Source: CAZKTO01 sp964555685 (lineage in GTDB: Bacteria; Chloroflexota; Dehalococcoidia; SHYB01). From it: a stretch of 64,000 nt of DNA. The stretch is from the NCBI GenBank assembly GCA_964555685.1, contig CAZKTO010000003.1:20098-84097 (forward strand), in the 5' to 3' direction. The translations under genes were made by a program, and so were the position numbers. Numbering within the stretch: position 1 is the first letter of the stretch; the number at the start of each line of letters is the position of its first letter. A model generated the notes under the pieces. The model was not told the DNA's origin. It saw nothing but the letters and a program-made list of their open reading frames with translations, and ran no database searches. Of the stretch, positions 1 through 8,109 are shown piece after piece.

Positions 1-83
1 GCGTGACACCCGACTGTGTGCCCGTTCAGAAGGGTCCGGAATACATCCCTCAGAGTGTAGGACCCGGCTGCGACTCATTTATC

Positions 84-203
84 CCTCGGCTCCGGTCACC
101 CTCACAACAGCAGCGAAGTCAAGGTCTGCAACCCCGAAGGGGCGCCGCCTGAAGGGCGGCGGGCCTTGACGAGCTGCTACCATTCCGCGAACCGGAGCCG
201 AGG
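84..203. ncRNA. candidate structured RNA element
   Basis: Nested inverted repeats are seen directly. A perfect 13-bp outer stem (84-96 with 191-203) encloses a 6-bp stem (109-114 with 173-178). After a GAA/GA internal loop comes a 7-bp stem (118-124 with 164-170). Inside that, two adjacent hairpins (132-135 with 139-142, and 143-149 with 155-161) form a three-way junction. The fold is about equally good on either strand, so the strand is unknown. It lies upstream of the predicted promoter of the next gene, so it may be an independent small RNA or a 3' element of an upstream gene. It does not match the riboswitch, SRP or tmRNA consensus sequences I know. Confidence 0.4.
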
Positions 204-242
204 AGCAAAGTGTCACTAATCTACTGGACGAGTACACGGGCT

Positions 243-270
243 TCCCATGCGCGGGGGCGTCGGCTACAAT
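243..270 (+). promoter_or_regulatory. sigma70-like promoter for the ThDP enzyme gene
   Basis: TTCCCA (243-248) and TACAAT (265-270) are separated by 16 bp. The -10 matches the consensus at 5 of 6 positions and the -35 at 4 of 6. A start near 277 would give a leader of about 47 nt before the ATG at 324. Confidence 0.4.
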
Positions 271-323
271 AGCGCCGCTCTGTCCATCTTCAGAACGTCC
301 CACCCAAGAAAGCGAGGCGCGCC

Positions 324-1982
324 ATGCCCCCGGTGACCGGCGGCCGGCTCATCGCCCGGGCCCTCAAGAACGAGGGCGTCGAGCACATCTTCACCCTGAA
401 CGGCGGCCACATCTACAACATCTATGAAGGGTGCGCCGACGAGGGGATCAAGATCATCGACGTCCGGCACGAGCAGGTGGCGGGCCACGCCGCCGAGGGG
501 TGGGCCAAGGTCACCCGCAAGCCCGGCGTCGCCGTCGTCACTGCGGGCCCCGGCGTGACCGACACGGTGACGGCCATCGCCAACGCCTACCAGGCCCCCA
601 GCCCCATGCTCGTCATCGGCGGGAACGCCTCCCTGCGGGAGTGGCTCTCGGGCGGTCTCCAGGAGTTCGATAGCGTCTCCGTGCTGCGCCCCATCACCAA
701 GTGGGCCCAGCAGTGCGCCCAGACCACGCGCCTGCCGTGGTTCGTGGCCACGGCCTTCCGGCAGGCGACCACCGGCAGGATGGGCCCGGCCTACCTGGAG
801 GTGCCCATGGACATCCTCCACGGCAAGGCCGAGATGGACCAGGTGGAGTTCCCCACCAAGTACCGGACCGAGGCCAAGGCTCCCGGAGACCCCGAGATGG
901 TGAAGGAAGCCGCCAAGGTCCTGCGCAACTCCAAGCGGCCCGTGGTCATGGCCGGGAGCGACGTCTGGTGGAGCGACGGCGCTGAGACGCTGCGCGCCTT
1001 CGTGGAGACGATCCGGGCGCCGGTCTTTCTCAACGGCATGGGCCGGGGCAGCATCCCGCCCGATCATCCCAATGTCGGCTCCATGGCTCGCCGCTTCGCC
1101 CTCACCCAGGCGGACGCGGTATTCCTCATCGGCACGCCCATCGACTTCCGCCTGAGCTACGGGAAGCCGACCCTCATCAACGCGGATGCGAAGGTGGTCC
1201 AGATCATGATGGACGCGGGCGAGATCGGCCGAAACCGCGCCATCGAAGTGGGCATCGCGGGGAACGCGAAGCTCATCATGCAGCAGATCATGGACGCGCT
1301 GCCCGGCGCCGGCTTCGAGCCCACCGACGACTGGCTGGAGAAGGTCCGGGCCGAGGAGGCAGGTTTCCGCGCCAGCGATGAGGAGATGATCAAGAACAAC
1401 CGGACGCCCATTCACCCGATGCGTCTGGTGGGCGAGATCCGCAACTTTCTGGACAAGGACGCCACCGTCGTCGGCGATGGGGGCGACATCGTCACGTTCG
1501 GCGCGCGGGTCATCGGGATCCACAAGCCCGGCCACTGGCTGGACCCGGGCCAGTTCGGTTGCCTCGGCGTGGGGACTGGCTTCGGCATGGCGGCGCAGCT
1601 GGCCCGGCCCGGCAAGCAGGTCCTGATCTTGAACGGCGATGGCGGCTTCGGCCTCAACGGCATGGACATGGAGACGATGGTGCGGTTCAAGCTGCCCGTC
1701 GTCTCGGTGGTGGCCAACAACGGCGGCTGGGCCCAGACGATCCACGGCGTGACGAAGATGTACGGCCGCGCCCTGGGCTGCCAGCTCTCGCAGGAGACCC
1801 GGTACGACAAGATGGTTGAGGCGATGGGCGGGCACGGCGAGCTGGTGGAGCGACCGGAGCAGATCCGGCCGGCGCTGGAGCGGGCCTTCGCCTCGGGGCT
1901 GCCGGCCTGCCTGAATGTCATCACGGACCCCGCCGCGAGCTACGGCGAGATGCCGGGCCGCTCTCAGAAGCGCATCTCCTGA
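324..1982 (+). CDS. thiamine-diphosphate-dependent enzyme (acetolactate synthase/decarboxylase family)
   Basis: The 552-residue protein has the three-domain layout of the ThDP decarboxylase/synthase superfamily. The N-terminal pyrimidine-binding domain carries the catalytic glutamate in RHEQ (Glu50). A central domain follows, and the C-terminal pyrophosphate domain holds GDGGFGLNGMDMETM followed by VVANNGGW, the classical GDG...N metal/ThDP motif. GAGG lies 6 nt before the ATG. Length and motifs fit acetolactate synthase, oxalyl-CoA decarboxylase or benzoylformate decarboxylase relatives. No ilvN-type regulatory subunit gene is adjacent, so branched-chain amino acid synthesis is less likely than a catabolic carboligase or decarboxylase. 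Two alpha/beta hydrolase genes follow on the same strand. The substrate cannot be assigned. Confidence 0.85.
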   Translation: MPPVTGGRLIARALKNEGVEHIFTLNGGHIYNIYEGCADEGIKIIDVRHEQVAGHAAEGWAKVTRKPGVAVVTAGPGVTDTVTAIANAYQAPSPMLVIGGNASLREWLSGGLQEFDSVSVLRPITKWAQQCAQTTRLPWFVATAFRQATTGRMGPAYLEVPMDILHGKAEMDQVEFPTKYRTEAKAPGDPEMVKEAAKVLRNSKRPVVMAGSDVWWSDGAETLRAFVETIRAPVFLNGMGRGSIPPDHPNVGSMARRFALTQADAVFLIGTPIDFRLSYGKPTLINADAKVVQIMMDAGEIGRNRAIEVGIAGNAKLIMQQIMDALPGAGFEPTDDWLEKVRAEEAGFRASDEEMIKNNRTPIHPMRLVGEIRNFLDKDATVVGDGGDIVTFGARVIGIHKPGHWLDPGQFGCLGVGTGFGMAAQLARPGKQVLILNGDGGFGLNGMDMETMVRFKLPVVSVVANNGGWAQTIHGVTKMYGRALGCQLSQETRYDKMVEAMGGHGELVERPEQIRPALERAFASGLPACLNVITDPAASYGEMPGRSQKRIS

Positions 1983-2015
1983 TACCCTCCGTTTGCGTCA
2001 TCGTTCCCTCACCCA

Positions 2016-2145
2016 CCCCGGCCTGTCGGGGCCACCCCCTCTCCGATCCGGAGAGGGGGTAGGGGGAGAAGGCGGCAAGCGCCCTCCGGGTTACGGGCCG
2101 GCCGGGTCCTGCCCCTCCCACAGGGAGAGGGACCGGGTAAGGGAA
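2016..2145. repeat. intergenic palindromes of the two dispersed families
   Basis: The 187-bp spacer holds one copy of the 16-bp palindrome family (CCCCGGCCTGTCGGGG, 2016-2031, one mismatch). It is followed by a pyrimidine-arm hairpin (arms 2035-2045 and 2049-2059) and a further imperfect GGGAG-rich hairpin up to about 2145. Related copies occur across the window. There is no T-run, so these are not convincing intrinsic terminators. Confidence 0.7.
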
Positions 2146-2169
2146 AAACCGCCGCTTCGGCAACGCTCG

Positions 2170-2985
2170 ATGCCCTACGCGCAACTGAGTGACGCCCGCA
2201 TCTACTACGAGACGGATGGCTCCGGCCACGCCGTCGTCTTCATCCACGGCCTCAGCCTGGACCGGCGCCTGTGGGACGGCCAAGTGGGGCCTCTCTCTCG
2301 GTCGTACATGATGGTCCGGTACGACCTGCGCGGCCACGGGCTTTCGGAGGCGCCCCGGACGGGCTACTCGCTCCCGCACTACGCCCGGGAGCTCCGCGAG
2401 CTCGTAGACTGCCTGGGGCTGCGCCGCCCGTCCCTGGTGGGCCTCTCCATGGGCGGCAACGTCGCCATCGAGTACGCTCTCACCTACCCGGACCGGCTGG
2501 AGACCCTCACCCTCGTTGACTCGGGGCTCATGGGCTTCGAGGACACGGGTGCCTTCACGCGCACCATGGAGAAGCGCAAGGCCCTGGTGCGGCGCGAGGG
2601 CGTGGGCGAGAAGTTCGTGCGCGCATTCATGATGAGCGTCCTCTTCAAGCGGGTGCGGCGGGACCCGGCGAAGCGCCAGCTCGCCCGGTCGATGGTAGCG
2701 GCCTGGTCGGGCGCCAGCTGGCTCGATACCGCCGTCTACCCCAAGCCGGAGCGCAGTCAGGCCGAGCGCGTCCATGCGATCAAGGCGCCGACGCTGGTCC
2801 TGGTGGGCGAGCACGACGACCGGCGCTTCCACCACATCGCCGACCTCCTGGCGTCGCGCATCCCGGTGGTGCGCAAGCACGTCGTCCCGGACGCGGGCCA
2901 CCTGCCGCCCATGGAGAGCCCGGAGGCGCTCAACGATGCGCTGCTGGACTTCCTGGGCGGGGCCGTGGGCAAGGCGCTGGCCTGA
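2170..2985 (+). CDS. alpha/beta-fold hydrolase
   Basis: The protein has 271 residues from the ATG at 2170. The frame stays open further upstream, but that part is the intergenic repeat and reads as low-complexity sequence. FIHGLSLD supplies the oxyanion-hole HG motif. GLSMGG is the nucleophile elbow with serine. The acid lies in the LVGEHDD segment and the catalytic histidine in DAGHLPP. It resembles the 3-oxoadipate enol-lactonase/haloperoxidase-like branch of the alpha/beta hydrolases. No clear Shine-Dalgarno sequence precedes the start. A second hydrolase begins 20 bp downstream, so the two are probably cotranscribed. The substrate is unknown. Confidence 0.85.
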   Translation: MPYAQLSDARIYYETDGSGHAVVFIHGLSLDRRLWDGQVGPLSRSYMMVRYDLRGHGLSEAPRTGYSLPHYARELRELVDCLGLRRPSLVGLSMGGNVAIEYALTYPDRLETLTLVDSGLMGFEDTGAFTRTMEKRKALVRREGVGEKFVRAFMMSVLFKRVRRDPAKRQLARSMVAAWSGASWLDTAVYPKPERSQAERVHAIKAPTLVLVGEHDDRRFHHIADLLASRIPVVRKHVVPDAGHLPPMESPEALNDALLDFLGGAVGKALA

Positions 2986-3005
2986 CGGCAGGTTGAGGCA
3001 AGGAC

Positions 3006-4172
3006 ATGGCGAGGGTGGGCAGCGGCCGCCGACGACTGATGGGGTGGCGGGGATTCGCCGCGCTGATGCTGGCGTTCCTGGCCGCCCTGCTCGTGTGGTC
3101 CACGGTAACCCCGCAGGGCCGCACCGCGTTCCGGGCCGCCCTCTTCGTCCCCAGCCTCATCCCCAACTCCCCGATACGACCGATCACCTGGTTCACGCGA
3201 GACCCCCAGCGCCTCGAGGTGACCTTCTCGGATGGCACCGAGAGATGGGTCGGCGACCTCTGGCTGCCAGGGACGAGTCCGCCGCACCCCGGCATCATCG
3301 TGGCCCTGGGCGTGACGCCGGCTGGACGGGACGACCCTCGGGTCAAGCATCTGGGCGACGGCCTGGCCCGCATGGGCCTGGCGACGCTGATCCCCGTGAG
3401 TCAGAACCTGGTCGAAAAGCGGGTCACGCCGAGGGAGGTGGACTTCCTGGTGGCGGCCTTTCAGTACCTGGCGGCGCGGGAGGAGGTGGACCGGGGCCGC
3501 GTGGGCTTCCTGGGCGTGTGCGTCGGATCGTCCCTCTCGCTGCTCGCCGCCCAGGACGTGCGCATCCGCGACCGCGTGGCGTTCGTCAACTGGTTCGGCG
3601 GCTACTACTGGCTGGACGAGCTCATCGCCTCAACGGTCACACGGAGCTACGAGGATGAGGGCCGCATCGTCGCCTGGCAGCCGGACCGGCTGACGAGGGA
3701 GGTGGTGCGGCTGCACATCCTGGACCTCATCGGTGACACGGCCGAGCGCCAGCTCGTGCGCCGCAGCGCCCTGGAGGGCGCTCCCATGGCGGAGGAGGAG
3801 CGATCGCGCCTCTCCGCCGCCGCATCGGTCGTCCACAGGCTCCTCGTGGCGGGCGGCCTGGAGGAGGCCCGCGGCCTCATCGGCCAGCTCCCCGCCGAGG
3901 CCCGAGACCGGATGCGGGCCCTCTCGCCTGCCACCAACCTGGCCGCGACCAAGACCCGCCTCTACCTGATGGACGATAGCTCCGACCGGCTGGTCCCGTT
4001 CGTGCACACGCGGGCCCTGGCCAGCGACCTGCAGGGCGCCTACGAGCGCCATAGCAAGTTCAGCATCTTCAGCCACGTGGACCTGGACCGCCTGGCAAAC
4101 CCGATCAAATCGGCGCCGCAGCTCTGGGGCCTCTACCGCCACGTGAACGCGGTCTTTCAGAGCGTGCGCTAG
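3006..4172 (+). CDS. membrane-anchored alpha/beta hydrolase with putative Cys nucleophile
   Basis: The protein has 388 residues. A hydrophobic segment at about residues 14-34 (GFAALMLAFLAALLVW), preceded by arginines, predicts an N-terminal anchor with the enzyme outside the cytoplasm. The nucleophile elbow reads GVCVGSS, with cysteine in the usual serine position as in dienelactone hydrolases. A late DDSSDRLVPF segment and FSHVDL offer the acid and histidine. AAGGA precedes the ATG closely; an internal ATG 11 codons later is an alternative start. The gene sits 20 bp after another hydrolase gene. The dienelactone-like assignment is inference from the elbow alone. Confidence 0.7.
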   Translation: MARVGSGRRRLMGWRGFAALMLAFLAALLVWSTVTPQGRTAFRAALFVPSLIPNSPIRPITWFTRDPQRLEVTFSDGTERWVGDLWLPGTSPPHPGIIVALGVTPAGRDDPRVKHLGDGLARMGLATLIPVSQNLVEKRVTPREVDFLVAAFQYLAAREEVDRGRVGFLGVCVGSSLSLLAAQDVRIRDRVAFVNWFGGYYWLDELIASTVTRSYEDEGRIVAWQPDRLTREVVRLHILDLIGDTAERQLVRRSALEGAPMAEEERSRLSAAASVVHRLLVAGGLEEARGLIGQLPAEARDRMRALSPATNLAATKTRLYLMDDSSDRLVPFVHTRALASDLQGAYERHSKFSIFSHVDLDRLANPIKSAPQLWGLYRHVNAVFQSVR

Positions 4173-4431
4173 CCGCCGCCCAGCGCCTGTCGACGGAAGC
4201 GGGACGCGACGCCGCGCACGAGCGGCAAGTCACGCCAGCCGCCGACGGAAAAACCTGGCCCGCTCGCGTGACACCGTCCTCCGCGGGACGACCGTCAGCG
4301 AGATAGCGAATCAGCGGACGCGTCCCGCCATGAAGCGCAGGACCGGAGCGTCCGCCGGCGTCGTCAGGTATCGTCGCAGCGGCTAACCGGCCGTCAGACG
4401 AGCCGGCTAGCGCGGGACCGGGAGCGGCCTG

Positions 4432-4632
4432 CTAGGTCTTCTTCAGCAGGGGCAGGCCGGTCCGGTTGTTCTCGACGACCTTGTACCCCGCGGGCAGGGC
4501 GTTGATCGCGTTGGTAGCAGCCTTCCCCGCGAAGTAGTAGATGGTCTGCTTCTGACCACCCTTCAGCGTCACGCTCTTGGAATGGAGGATGTAGGTCTTG
4601 CCGGACTTCTTGCTGACCGTGCTGTATGCCAT
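4432..4632 (-). CDS. small conserved hypothetical protein (66 aa)
   Basis: This is a short basic protein starting MAYSTVSKKSGKTY and ending GLPLLKKT. An AGGGGGG Shine-Dalgarno sequence lies just upstream of the ATG. It resembles short hypothetical proteins seen in environmental genomes, with a beta-rich N-terminal half and a 'PAGYKVVENNRTGLP' tail. No domain, signal or membrane segment is visible. It has its own promoter with a near-consensus -35 and is separated from the pdh operon, so it is likely expressed alone. Its function is unknown. Confidence 0.75.
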   Translation of the reverse strand: MAYSTVSKKSGKTYILHSKSVTLKGGQKQTIYYFAGKAATNAINALPAGYKVVENNRTGLPLLKKT

Positions 4633-4687
4633 GGGCCCCCCTCTGCGCTTTTGATGCGAGTCTCAAATAAGACTTGAATCGCTATCA

Positions 4688-4716
4688 TTCTTACCACACC
4701 TGTCCACACCTGTCAA
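4688..4716 (-). promoter_or_regulatory. promoter with tandem 10-bp repeat, upstream of the 66-aa gene
   Basis: Read on the minus strand, a perfect TTGACA (4711-4716) is followed after 17 bp by TAAGAA (4688-4693), preceded by TGG as an extended -10. The spacer and -35 are made of two abutting copies of GACAGGTGTG (4695-4704 and 4705-4714). A direct repeat with a 10-bp period fits a protein-binding site on one DNA face. Confidence 0.55.
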
Positions 4717-4759
4717 TACGGAGGCACGCCTTTTTGGAAAGGACTTCGTTGGCGGTGCG

Positions 4760-6040
4760 CTACAACAGAAGGCGGACGGGACTCTCCAGAAGGGTGCGCA
4801 CCTCAGCCAGGAAGGCCGCGGCCTGGGCGCCATCGGCCACGCGATGATCGATGGACAGGGTGAGGCGCATGACATCAGCCACGGCCACCTGGCCGTCCTT
4901 GACGACGGCATCCTTCAGGACGGAGCCGACGGCCAGGGCGGCCGCCTGGGGCGGTGTGATGATGGCGCTGAAGCTCTCGACGCCGAACATGCCCAGATTG
5001 GTCACGGTAAAGGTCGCGCTGCTGTACTCCTGGGCAGTCATGTGGCCGGCGCGGGCCCGCTCCACGAGGCTCTTGCTCTCGCGGGCGATCTCGGCGAGGC
5101 CCTTGCGGTCGCAGTCGAGGATGGCGGGCGCGACGAGGCCGGCGTCCAGCGCGATAGCCATGCCGATGTTCACCTGTTTGTGGACCTGGATGCCGCCCTC
5201 GGTGAAGCTGGCGTTGAACATCGGGTGCTTCAGGATGGCCTCGGCGCACGCCTTGATCACCATGTCGTTGATGCTGATTCGGACGCCGTCCTCCAGGGCC
5301 TCATTCAGCTGCTGGCGGACCTGGATGGCCTGCGACATCGCGACGGCGACGGTGAGGTAGAAGTGGGGGACCTCCTGCTTGCTGCGGCTCATGCTCCGGG
5401 CGATGGCCTGGCGCATGCGGGTGAGCGGCACGAGCTGGCCAAGGGCGATCGGCGGAGCGGCAGGCGGCGCATGCCCGGGCGCGGCGGCCGGGGCCTGAGC
5501 AGCCGCCGCGGGTGGTGCGGGCACTGCTTTGGCCGCTCCCTCAGCGAAGGCGATGACGTCCTGGCGGGTGATGCGTCCGCCAGGGCCCGTACCGGCGACA
5601 TGGGCGAGGTCGATCTTCCGGGCCTCGGCCTCGCGACGCGCCAGGGGCGACGCCTTGGTCCGGTCGCCGGGTCCCCGGGGCGGCCCCAACGAGTCGGGGC
5701 GCTCCGCACCAGCCTTGGCCGGCGCCCCTGCGCTGGTTGGAACGGGACCTGCCGCAGCCGGAGCCGCGGGCGCCCCCGCCGGCGCGTCGGGGACCTTCTC
5801 GCCGGGCGCGCCGATGATCCCAATGACCTGCCCCACGGGGACCGTGGTCCCTTCCTTTATATAGACCTTGCGCAGCACGCCCGAGTCGTAGGCCTCGATC
5901 TCCACGACGGCCTTGTCCGTCTCGATCTCGGCCAGAGGCTCGCCCTTGGTGACCGGGTCGCCCTCGGCCTTGATCCAGCGGACGACGGTCCCCTCTTTCA
6001 TGTCGAAGCCCATCTGGGGCATGATGATCTCGGTCGGCAC
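4760..6040 (-). CDS. pdhC: dihydrolipoamide acyltransferase (E2) of a 2-oxoacid dehydrogenase complex
   Basis: The protein has 426 residues. Residues 1-80 form a lipoyl domain with the lipoylated lysine in ETDKAVVEIEA (Lys43). A long Ala/Pro-rich hinge follows, then a peripheral subunit-binding domain around ASPLARREAEARKID to GRITRQDV. The C-terminal catalytic acyltransferase domain ends with SIDHRVADGA, carrying the His and Asp of the HxxxDG motif. It transfers acyl groups from E1 to CoA. It is the last gene of the lipA-lpdA-pdhA-pdhB-pdhC operon, 73 bp after pdhB. Pyruvate is the default substrate, but a branched-chain or acetoin complex cannot be excluded. Confidence 0.93.
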   Translation of the reverse strand: MPTEIIMPQMGFDMKEGTVVRWIKAEGDPVTKGEPLAEIETDKAVVEIEAYDSGVLRKVYIKEGTTVPVGQVIGIIGAPGEKVPDAPAGAPAAPAAAGPVPTSAGAPAKAGAERPDSLGPPRGPGDRTKASPLARREAEARKIDLAHVAGTGPGGRITRQDVIAFAEGAAKAVPAPPAAAAQAPAAAPGHAPPAAPPIALGQLVPLTRMRQAIARSMSRSKQEVPHFYLTVAVAMSQAIQVRQQLNEALEDGVRISINDMVIKACAEAILKHPMFNASFTEGGIQVHKQVNIGMAIALDAGLVAPAILDCDRKGLAEIARESKSLVERARAGHMTAQEYSSATFTVTNLGMFGVESFSAIITPPQAAALAVGSVLKDAVVKDGQVAVADVMRLTLSIDHRVADGAQAAAFLAEVRTLLESPVRLLL

Positions 6041-6113
6041 GGCCGAAGGCTCCTTTCGGCGTCAGGCGCGCGGCGCGCGGGGGCCTCGTCGGTATCGAGA
6101 ATCCGGCTCGCGT

Positions 6114-7085
6114 CTAGAACAGGGACTTGACGGCGTCCACGACCCTGCGCGGTCCGGGGATGGCGGCCTGCTCCAGCTCGCGGTTGTAGGGCATGGGCAC
6201 CTCTTCGCCGGCCACGCGGACCACGGGCGCGTCCAGGTAGTCGAAGGCCTGCTCCATGATGGAGCAGGCCACCTCGGCGCCGAAGCCGCCGGTCTTCCAG
6301 CCCTCCTCGACGACCACGGCCCGGCTGGTCTTGGTCACCGACTCGACGACGGTGTCCATGTCCAGGGGGCGCAGCGAGCGCAGGTCCACCACCTCGGCTT
6401 CAATGCCCTCCTTGGCCAGCTCCTCGGCGGCGCGCAGGGCCACGTGGACCATCCGCAGGTAGGCCACGATGGTCACGTCCTTCCCAGGCCGCTTCACGTC
6501 GGCCACGCCAATGGGCACCGTGTACGGCTCGTCCGGCACCTGGCCCTTCATCGGGTAGATGAGGGAGTGCTCCACGTAGATGACCGGGTTGGGGTCCTGG
6601 AGTGCGCTGCGGAGGAGGCCGCGCGCGTCGTAGGGCGTCGCGGGGGTCACGACCTTGAGCCCGGGGACCTGGGCGTACCAGCCCTCCAGGCTCTGGGAGT
6701 GGCTGGCGGCGAGCTGGTTGCCGCCTCCGCTGACGGTCCGGATGACGATGGGCACGTTGACCTGGCCGCCGGACATATAGAGCATCTTGGCGGCGTTGTT
6801 GATGATCTGGTCGGAGGCCAGGAGGCTGAAGTTGATGGTCATGAGCTCGATGACGGGGCGCAGGCCGCCCATGGCGGAGCCGATGCCCGAGCCCACCAGG
6901 ACCGATTCGGCGATGGGCGAGTCCTTGACCCGCTCCTCGCCGAACTCGGCCATGAGGCCCTTGGTCACGCCGTAGGCGCCGCCGTAGGCGCCGATGTCCT
7001 CGCCCATGAGATAGACGCGGTCGTCGGCCAGGAGGGCCTCGCGCAGGGTCTGGCGGATGGCTTCACGGTAGGTGAGCTCGGGCAT
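6114..7085 (-). CDS. pdhB: 2-oxoacid dehydrogenase E1 component, beta subunit
   Basis: The 323-residue protein matches the transketolase-like beta subunit of heterotetrameric E1. Features include the N-terminal TYREAIRQTL, MGEDIGAYGGAYGVTKGL, an E-S-rich ThDP-binding segment (SPIAESVLVGSGIG), and the C-terminal transketolase_C domain with EEGWKTGGFG and VAGEEVPMPY. With the alpha subunit it decarboxylates the 2-oxoacid and acylates the E2 lipoyl group. It is 9 bp downstream of pdhA and full length for the family. Confidence 0.95.
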   Translation of the reverse strand: MPELTYREAIRQTLREALLADDRVYLMGEDIGAYGGAYGVTKGLMAEFGEERVKDSPIAESVLVGSGIGSAMGGLRPVIELMTINFSLLASDQIINNAAKMLYMSGGQVNVPIVIRTVSGGGNQLAASHSQSLEGWYAQVPGLKVVTPATPYDARGLLRSALQDPNPVIYVEHSLIYPMKGQVPDEPYTVPIGVADVKRPGKDVTIVAYLRMVHVALRAAEELAKEGIEAEVVDLRSLRPLDMDTVVESVTKTSRAVVVEEGWKTGGFGAEVACSIMEQAFDYLDAPVVRVAGEEVPMPYNRELEQAAIPGPRRVVDAVKSLF

Positions 7086-7094
7086 GGGCGGACC

Positions 7095-8078
7095 TCACTC
7101 CCGGTAGACGTCGTCGAACATGGACTGAACGGACGGGTTGGGGCTCTGGTCGGCGAAGGAGACCGCCTCGTTGATCTCCTGCTCGACGCTGGCCTCGATC
7201 TCGCCGATACGCTGCTCCGTGGCGGCGCCGCTCTGCAGGAGCTCGCGCCGGAAGAGGACGATGGGGTCGCGGCGCTTCCATCGCTCCTCCTCCTCCTTGT
7301 GGCGGTAGCTGACTGGGTCAGACATGGAGTGGCCGCGGAAGCGGTAGGTCATGGCCTCCAGGAAGAAAGGGCCCTTGCCGGAGCGGGCGTGGCTGATGGC
7401 GCGCAGCGCCGCCTCGCGGACGGCCAGCACGTCCATGCCGTCCACCTCCTCGCTCTGCATGCCGAAGGCCTCGCCCAGGCGCCAGATAGCCTTGCCGGGG
7501 TGGACCCGCTCGATGCGAGTGCCCATAGCGAAGCCGTTGTTCTCGAGGAGGAAGACCACGGGCAGCTTCCAGAGGGCGGCGAGGTTGAAGGACTCGTGGA
7601 ACTCGCCCTGCTGCACGGCGCCGTCGCCGAAGATGCAGAGGCAGACGCGGCCCTCCTTGCGCATCTTGCTGGCCAGGGCCAAGCCCGTGGCGATGGGCAT
7701 CATGGCGCCCACGATGGCGTAGCCGCCCAGGAACCCCTTGGATGCGTCGAAGAGGTGCATGGAGCCGCCCTTGCCCTTGCTGGTGCCGGTCGCCCTGCCG
7801 AACAGCTCCGCCATGAGCCGCCGGGTGTCCAGCCCGCGGGCGATGGCGTGGCCGTGGTCGCGGTAGTGGGTGACGATGTAGTCCTTAGCCTCGAGGGGCG
7901 GGATGGCGCCGGCGGCCACGGCCTCCTCGCCGATATAGAGATGGAGGAAGCCGCCGATCTTGGCGCGCCCGTACATCTCGGCCGCCTTCTCCTCAAAGCG
8001 GCGGATGAGCGCCATCGTTCGGTAGAGGTCCAATGCCAGGGGCGTCGGGACCGCCAGCTGTTTCAGTGTCATGGCCAT
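7095..8078 (-). CDS. pdhA: 2-oxoacid dehydrogenase E1 component, alpha subunit
   Basis: The 327-residue protein has the ThDP motif GDGAVQQGEFHESFN ending in VVFLLENN, and the conserved YRFRGHSMSDP loop near the active-site entrance. I start it at 8078: GGGAGG sits 7 nt upstream of that ATG, whereas the upstream ATG at 8093 itself contains the ribosome-binding site. It forms the alpha2beta2 E1 with the next gene. The gene lies between lpdA and pdhB. Confidence 0.94.
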   Translation of the reverse strand: MAMTLKQLAVPTPLALDLYRTMALIRRFEEKAAEMYGRAKIGGFLHLYIGEEAVAAGAIPPLEAKDYIVTHYRDHGHAIARGLDTRRLMAELFGRATGTSKGKGGSMHLFDASKGFLGGYAIVGAMMPIATGLALASKMRKEGRVCLCIFGDGAVQQGEFHESFNLAALWKLPVVFLLENNGFAMGTRIERVHPGKAIWRLGEAFGMQSEEVDGMDVLAVREAALRAISHARSGKGPFFLEAMTYRFRGHSMSDPVSYRHKEEEERWKRRDPIVLFRRELLQSGAATEQRIGEIEASVEQEINEAVSFADQSPNPSVQSMFDDVYRE

Positions 8079-8109
8079 CCTCAGGCCTCCCATCGGCGCG
8101 GAACACCCG

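Noticed and set aside
84..203. SRP (4.5S) RNA or ThDP riboswitch
   Set aside because: AGCAGC and GGAA occur on the minus strand but not in the SRP helix arrangement, and the THI-box sequences CUGAGA and ACCUGAUCUGGxUAAUxCCAG are absent.
264..1835. 523-codon open frame on the minus strand
   Set aside because: It mirrors the ThDP enzyme gene. High GC at third positions keeps the antisense frame open; its sequence is His/Asp/Gly-rich without motifs and has no ribosome-binding site.
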